8,584 nt of DNA, from the NCBI GenBank assembly GCA_003648245.1, contig QMOO01000045.1:1-8584 (forward strand). The letters are read 5' to 3'. This DNA is from Caldisericota bacterium. Lineage in GTDB: Bacteria; Caldisericota; Caldisericia; B22-G15. Shown piece after piece: positions 5,575 to 8,584 of this stretch (position 1 is its first letter; each line of letters opens with the position of its first letter). The notes under the pieces are model-generated. The model had not been told where the DNA came from, made no database searches, and worked only from the letters and a program-made list of their open reading frames with translations. The translations under genes and the position numbers were made by a program.

Positions 5575-6477
5575 TTAACTGGAAACGAATTTTCTACCTT
5601 TTAGAGTGATGGCTCTCACAATTCTTTTATCGTAGTTTGTTTCTCCAGGAACAAGGTTTGCTCTAAGAGATATCAATTCCTCCAGCGGTCCCCCTATTAT
5701 TTTCTCTCCAAGTATCTCTTCAACCTGAAATATTCCAGAGGAGTTTGTCATCTCCACTATTATTTCAATTGGCTTTTCCTTCCCTCTAAGTATTAAAACC
5801 CTTTCAATGGAAAGGGCAGAAACTGTGTGAATACTTAAACTTCCAAGATCAAAAGCCATTCTTCCCCTGCCCTTTGTCATATCTGTGGCATCTCCAATTC
5901 CAACCACTGCTGCTTCAATGGTATAATCAGGAATATCTGCATCATGGGCGTATATTGCATTTAAGATAAAGCCTCTTACTTCTGTTTTTGTCTCTAAATC
6001 AGAGTATATTTTTGGAAGAAGTCTGTCAAGGATAGGTATTGCAAGGTATGTACTGTGAAGGGGGTGATTGTTTCTATATATTTGATTTCCTATATCATGT
6101 AGAAGCGCTGCAGACAGGACTATAAGGTGATCATCATCTACGTCTCCTCCACCCTCTTTTACAAAGTCAGGAGTAATCTCTCTTTCAATGAGAAGATCAA
6201 GCATTTTTAAGGCTGATGCACATACTATTTTTGCATGCACCTCTCCGTGATCATTGTATTTTAACTTCTTAACAGCAATGAAGTTTGCAAGGTCCCAATC
6301 TGCTCTTAACTCAGGGTCATTTACAAGCATCTCAAACATTCTTTTTGCCTTTGGATATGTGTTTATAGATTCTTCAATGGAATTCAAGGATTCAGTTTCA
6401 AGGTAGTCATAGCTTTCTGGAATCTCCACTTCAATACCCACATTCCTCAAATTTTTGCTTTTAAATTTTTCACTCAT
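5575..6477 (-). CDS. HD-superfamily phosphohydrolase (COG2316-like)
   Basis: This 300-residue protein contains an HD metal-dependent hydrolase domain. Candidate metal ligands are His77/His81 (NDHGEVHAKIV), His127-Asp128 (ALLHDIGN), His138 and His141 (NNHPLHS), His178-Asp179 (YAHDADIPD) and Asp196/Asp199 (GIGDATDMTKGRGR). The extra His sites recall HD-type domains with a two-metal centre. The C-terminal third (about 215-300) is an alpha/beta region with no motif I know. The pattern matches the predicted hydrolases of COG2316, frequent in archaea and some deep-branching bacteria; their substrate is not established. The ATG has AAAGGAG 9 nt upstream. The gene lies between the PLP-enzyme gene (43-nt gap) and MTA phosphorylase (46-nt gap). 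A nucleotide-type substrate connected with MTA salvage is possible but only inferred. Confidence 0.8.
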   Translation of the reverse strand: MSEKFKSKNLRNVGIEVEIPESYDYLETESLNSIEESINTYPKAKRMFEMLVNDPELRADWDLANFIAVKKLKYNDHGEVHAKIVCASALKMLDLLIEREITPDFVKEGGGDVDDDHLIVLSAALLHDIGNQIYRNNHPLHSTYLAIPILDRLLPKIYSDLETKTEVRGFILNAIYAHDADIPDYTIEAAVVGIGDATDMTKGRGRMAFDLGSLSIHTVSALSIERVLILRGKEKPIEIIVEMTNSSGIFQVEEILGEKIIGGPLEELISLRANLVPGETNYDKRIVRAITLKGRKFVSS

Positions 6478-6520
6478 AATATTTTTCTCCTTTAGTTGAT
6501 TTTAATAAGAATACCATACT

Positions 6521-7612
6521 TTAGGTTACTTTTCCCCTTGCATCTATTTTTATTATCCTCTCCACCTCTTCTTCTCTTATTCCATATATTTCGTCAAAGT
6601 TGTTTATTACAAGACATGAATGCGCAGGGATAATTTTTAGTCTATCTCCAATTTTTATTGGATAATTTTCCGGGATTTTTATCCAGCCATGCTCTTCCGA
6701 TAACCTGAATATCCTTGCCTCTGGATACTTAGGGGTAAATCCATACACCTTCTCTCCGTCAAGGACAACAGAATCAAGGCTTAAAGTCTTTGCCCCTGCA
6801 TCAACTATGATTCTATCTTTATCTGGCCTGCTTATTACTGTTGAAACTATGTTGAGGGAGACTCTATCAATGGGAATTACCCCAAGTAGAACCTGCTTCA
6901 TATCATAAAAGACATAGTTTCCCGGCCTTATCTCTGTTATTCCCTTTACCTTTCCACTTATCTTTACTGATGGAGTTGAACCAACACTTACGGTGTTTAC
7001 ATTAAATCCCATGTCCTCAAGAATTCTTTTTGCCTTAATCACACCCTCAGCTTCTTCAAGAGACTTCTTCCTCAAGTCCTCTTCATTTTTTGAGGAGTAA
7101 ACCTGTCCACCATGGGTAAAAACTCCATCAAGAATAATAGAGTCATATCTTTCTATCTCCTTTGCAAGCACTGCCGCATCCTCTGGTTTTACTCCACATC
7201 TATTGTGACCTGAATCTATCTCAATCCTTACAAGAATTTTTTCCTCCTTAAAAGTTTCTGAAAGAGCCCTTATTCCTTCTATGCTGTCCACTGCAACGAT
7301 TAATCTTTTAAGCCTCTTTGAAAGGTTAAAGAGTCTATTTAACTTTGTCTTACCAGTTATCTCAGATGATATAAAGATATTTTTAAATCCACCATCACTA
7401 AAGACCTCTGCCTCGCCTATTTTTGCACACTGGATTCCCTCTGTTCCGTGCTTTTCCTGAAGTTTTCCTATCCATATACTTTTGTGGGTCTTTACCATGG
7501 GACGAAGAGAAACCCCATTTTCCTTAGAAAAATTTGCCATATCCCTTATATTTTCTTCAAGTTTCTCCAGATCAACATAAACAAACGGTGTGTCAACATC
7601 TTTTATTTCCAT
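6521..7612 (-). CDS. PLP-dependent alanine-racemase-fold enzyme (D-serine dehydratase / D-threonine aldolase-like)
   Basis: This 363-residue protein has the fold-type III architecture: an N-terminal PLP barrel and a C-terminal metal-binding beta domain. DTPFVYVDLEKLEENI opens the barrel. Lys41 in LRPMVKTHK is the predicted Schiff-base lysine. Further marks are IQCAKIGEAEVF, VRIEIDSGHNRCGV, FTHGGQVYS, VSVGSTPS and ITEIRPGNYVFYD, all typical of the DSD1/DTA group. Near the C-terminus, PAHSC gives His331 and Cys333, the His-x-Cys zinc pair of eukaryotic-type D-serine dehydratase; D-threonine aldolases usually have His-x-Asp. I therefore lean to D-serine dehydratase or a related 3-hydroxy-D-amino-acid lyase, but the substrate cannot be fixed from sequence. 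It is the first gene of the six-gene operon. No Shine-Dalgarno sequence precedes the ATG and the -10 box ends 6 nt upstream, so the mRNA is probably leaderless. Confidence 0.83.
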   Translation of the reverse strand: MEIKDVDTPFVYVDLEKLEENIRDMANFSKENGVSLRPMVKTHKSIWIGKLQEKHGTEGIQCAKIGEAEVFSDGGFKNIFISSEITGKTKLNRLFNLSKRLKRLIVAVDSIEGIRALSETFKEEKILVRIEIDSGHNRCGVKPEDAAVLAKEIERYDSIILDGVFTHGGQVYSSKNEEDLRKKSLEEAEGVIKAKRILEDMGFNVNTVSVGSTPSVKISGKVKGITEIRPGNYVFYDMKQVLLGVIPIDRVSLNIVSTVISRPDKDRIIVDAGAKTLSLDSVVLDGEKVYGFTPKYPEARIFRLSEEHGWIKIPENYPIKIGDRLKIIPAHSCLVINNFDEIYGIREEEVERIIKIDARGKVT

Positions 7613-7618
7613 AATTAA

Positions 7619-7646
7619 AGTATAACTTAAAAAAAATCATTGACAA
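7619..7646 (-). promoter_or_regulatory. Promoter of the six-gene minus-strand operon (probably leaderless)
   Basis: On the minus strand TTGTCA (7641-7646) and TATACT (7619-7624), each with five of six consensus matches, are 16 nt apart. Only 6 nt separate the -10 box from the ATG at 7612, so transcription should start at or next to the start codon. The -35 overlaps that of the divergent marR promoter. Confidence 0.65.
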
Positions 7647-7667
7647 AATATTTAGATAATCTAAAAT
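7640..7667 (+). promoter_or_regulatory. Promoter of the marR-MATE operon (probably leaderless)
   Basis: TTGACA (7640-7645, perfect) and TAAAAT (7662-7667, five of six) are 16 nt apart. The marR ATG starts 7 nt after the -10 box and has no Shine-Dalgarno sequence. Confidence 0.7.
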
Positions 7668-7672
7668 TTAGA
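7651..7672 (+). promoter_or_regulatory. Probable MarR operator, TTTAGA half-sites
   Basis: TTTAGAT (7651-7657) and ATCTAAA (7659-7665) form a perfect 7-bp inverted repeat around one base. A second palindrome, CTAAAATTTAG (7661-7671), overlaps it, giving three TTTAGA half-sites in alternating orientation. They lie in the spacer and -10 of the marR promoter and next to the -35 of the divergent operon, so one bound dimer could block marR and perhaps affect both. Binding is inferred. Confidence 0.6.
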
Positions 7673-7674
7673 AT

Positions 7675-8106
7675 ATGAGAATAAATTATGTAAAAGAGAT
7701 AGATGAGAATTTAAGAGAGATAAACAAGATTTTAAACAGGGATTTAAAGAGGGAGATGATAAAACTTGATCTTGGCCTATCCCATTTTTATATATTAACC
7801 ACTCTATACAGGGAAAAGGTTCTAAGTTCAGGGAATCTGGCAAAGAGCCTTGATGTGAGGAATTCAACAATTACCTCTCTTGTGGATAGACTTGTAAAAC
7901 TCTCGTTGGTAAAAAGAAGAAGGTGTGAAAGAGATAGAAGGGTCGTTCTTGTGGAGTTAACCGATAAGGGGAGAAAGCTTACAGAAAAACTCCTAACCTT
8001 AAGGAAGGAAAGGCTAAAAGAGATAGTTAAAGAACTCCCAGAAGAAAAAGTGAAGGAGATTTACGAATCCATTAAAAGGGTAAAGGAGATACTGAAGAAG
8101 AAATGA
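7675..8106 (+). CDS. MarR-family transcriptional regulator
   Basis: This 143-residue regulator has the MarR winged helix-turn-helix with long N- and C-terminal dimerisation helices. LGLSHFYILTTLY (about residues 33-45) starts the DNA-binding domain, and NLAKSLDVRNSTITSLVDRLVKLSLVKR (about 54-81) is the helix-turn-helix. DRRVVLVELTDKGRKL (87-102) is the wing with the family signature D.R...v.LT..G. One cysteine, Cys84, sits beside the wing. Members usually respond to phenolic compounds, antibiotics or oxidants and repress nearby efflux genes; the effector here cannot be told. The ATG at 7675 is preceded only by its own promoter and palindromic operator. Its stop overlaps the start of a MATE transporter gene (ATGA), so the pair is translationally coupled, the usual regulator-pump arrangement. 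Confidence 0.92.
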   Translation: MRINYVKEIDENLREINKILNRDLKREMIKLDLGLSHFYILTTLYREKVLSSGNLAKSLDVRNSTITSLVDRLVKLSLVKRRRCERDRRVVLVELTDKGRKLTEKLLTLRKERLKEIVKELPEEKVKEIYESIKRVKEILKKK

Positions 8107-8584
8107 TAAGGATAAGCAAAGAAGACTTACTCCATCCAAAGGCAATAAGAAGAAAGATTATAAGCTTATCCCTTCCGGCTGTTGGTGAAAATCTTTTCAG
8201 GACGATATTTTCCTTTGTGGATATGGCGTTTGTTGGGTATATTGGCTCCACTGCTCTTGCTGGTGTTGGACTTTCAAATCAGGTTATATTCGTATTCATG
8301 GCTGTCATGTTCTCCCTTAACATAGGAACAGTAGTCCTCATTTCCCAGAATGTTGGAGCAAAGAGAGAGGAGAAGGCAAGATATTCGGCGTATCAGTCAA
8401 TATATCTTGGTATATTTGTGTCAATAGTCTTTGCCCTGGTTCCCATTTTCTTTTCAGATAAGATCTTTTCTCTATTTAACACCACAGCGGAGCTTAAGAA
8501 TTTTGCCTCAAGTTACTTTTTCTGGATACTTGCTCCTTCCTTTGTGTTTGTGCTTCCCTTCATGTTCGGTGCAATACTTAGAGG
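8103..8584 (+). CDS. MATE family efflux transporter, N-terminal part (truncated by window end)
   Basis: The reading frame opens with ATG at 8103, overlapping the marR stop as ATGA, and stays open for 160 codons to the window end. The translation begins MIRISKEDLLHPKAIRRKII and continues with hydrophobic helices. It includes SLPAVGENLFRTIFSFVDM, AFVGYIGSTALAGVGLSNQ and LNIGTVVLISQNVGAKREEK, the classic first and second helices and loop of MATE (MatE domain) sodium- or proton-driven multidrug exporters. About four membrane segments are visible; full MATE proteins have twelve and roughly 450 residues, so about a third is present. It probably exports toxic organic compounds under MarR control. 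The only SD-like sequence, AAGGAG at 8083-8088, is too distant, so coupling to marR is likely. The truncation is due to the window, not a mutation. Confidence 0.9.
   Translation, partial: MIRISKEDLLHPKAIRRKIISLSLPAVGENLFRTIFSFVDMAFVGYIGSTALAGVGLSNQVIFVFMAVMFSLNIGTVVLISQNVGAKREEKARYSAYQSIYLGIFVSIVFALVPIFFSDKIFSLFNTTAELKNFASSYFFWILAPSFVFVLPFMFGAILR

Noticed and set aside
7661..7870. Minus-strand frame opposite marR
   Set aside because: It is antisense to a well-supported MarR protein and would cross the divergent promoters.

Overview
This AT-rich window appears to come from a bacterium, probably a thermophile or a member of a deep-branching lineage. It carries an ECF sigma factor and TTGACA/TATAAT-type promoters, so it is not archaeal. 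Several families here are common in archaea and thermophiles: DUF996, a TM1290/NifX-like protein, a COG2316-type HD hydrolase, and an MTA phosphorylase with a C-terminal CxC pair. Proteins are rich in Lys, Glu and Ile, and Arg is mostly AGA/AGG. I cannot name the genus; Caldisericota-, Thermotogota- or Dictyoglomota-like bacteria are guesses only.

Left part (1-2353): an ECF sigma factor and a single-pass membrane protein, probably its anti-sigma partner, form a tightly coupled minus-strand pair. A CPBP/CAAX-type intramembrane protease is divergent from them on the plus strand. The shared intergenic region holds a sigma-X-like ECF promoter motif facing the sigma gene. The membrane protein gene has a second, internal ribosome binding site lying in a perfect 9-bp hairpin.

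Middle part (2371-3223): an ArsR-type repressor gene sits behind a near-consensus promoter and two AT-rich palindromes. It is followed by a NifX/TM1290-like protein with an added C-terminal coiled coil.

Right-centre part (3248-7612, minus strand): six closely spaced genes look like one operon. In transcription order they are a PLP-dependent D-serine dehydratase/D-threonine aldolase-like enzyme, an HD-domain hydrolase, MTA phosphorylase, a class I SAM methyltransferase, a DUF996 membrane protein, and a small YkoF-like (thiamine/HMP-binding type) protein. MTA phosphorylase and the methyltransferase both belong to S-adenosylmethionine metabolism. The last three junctions overlap or are 1 nt apart.

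Right end (7675-8584, plus strand): a MarR-family regulator is translationally coupled to a MATE efflux transporter that runs off the window. The marR promoter and the operon promoter are back to back with overlapping -35 hexamers. Both -10 boxes lie only 6-7 nt from their start codons without a Shine-Dalgarno sequence, so both transcripts are probably leaderless. A TTTAGA-type palindrome inside the marR promoter is the likely MarR operator.

No rRNA, tRNA, CRISPR array or insertion sequence was recognised. The first 40 bases hold no recognisable feature.
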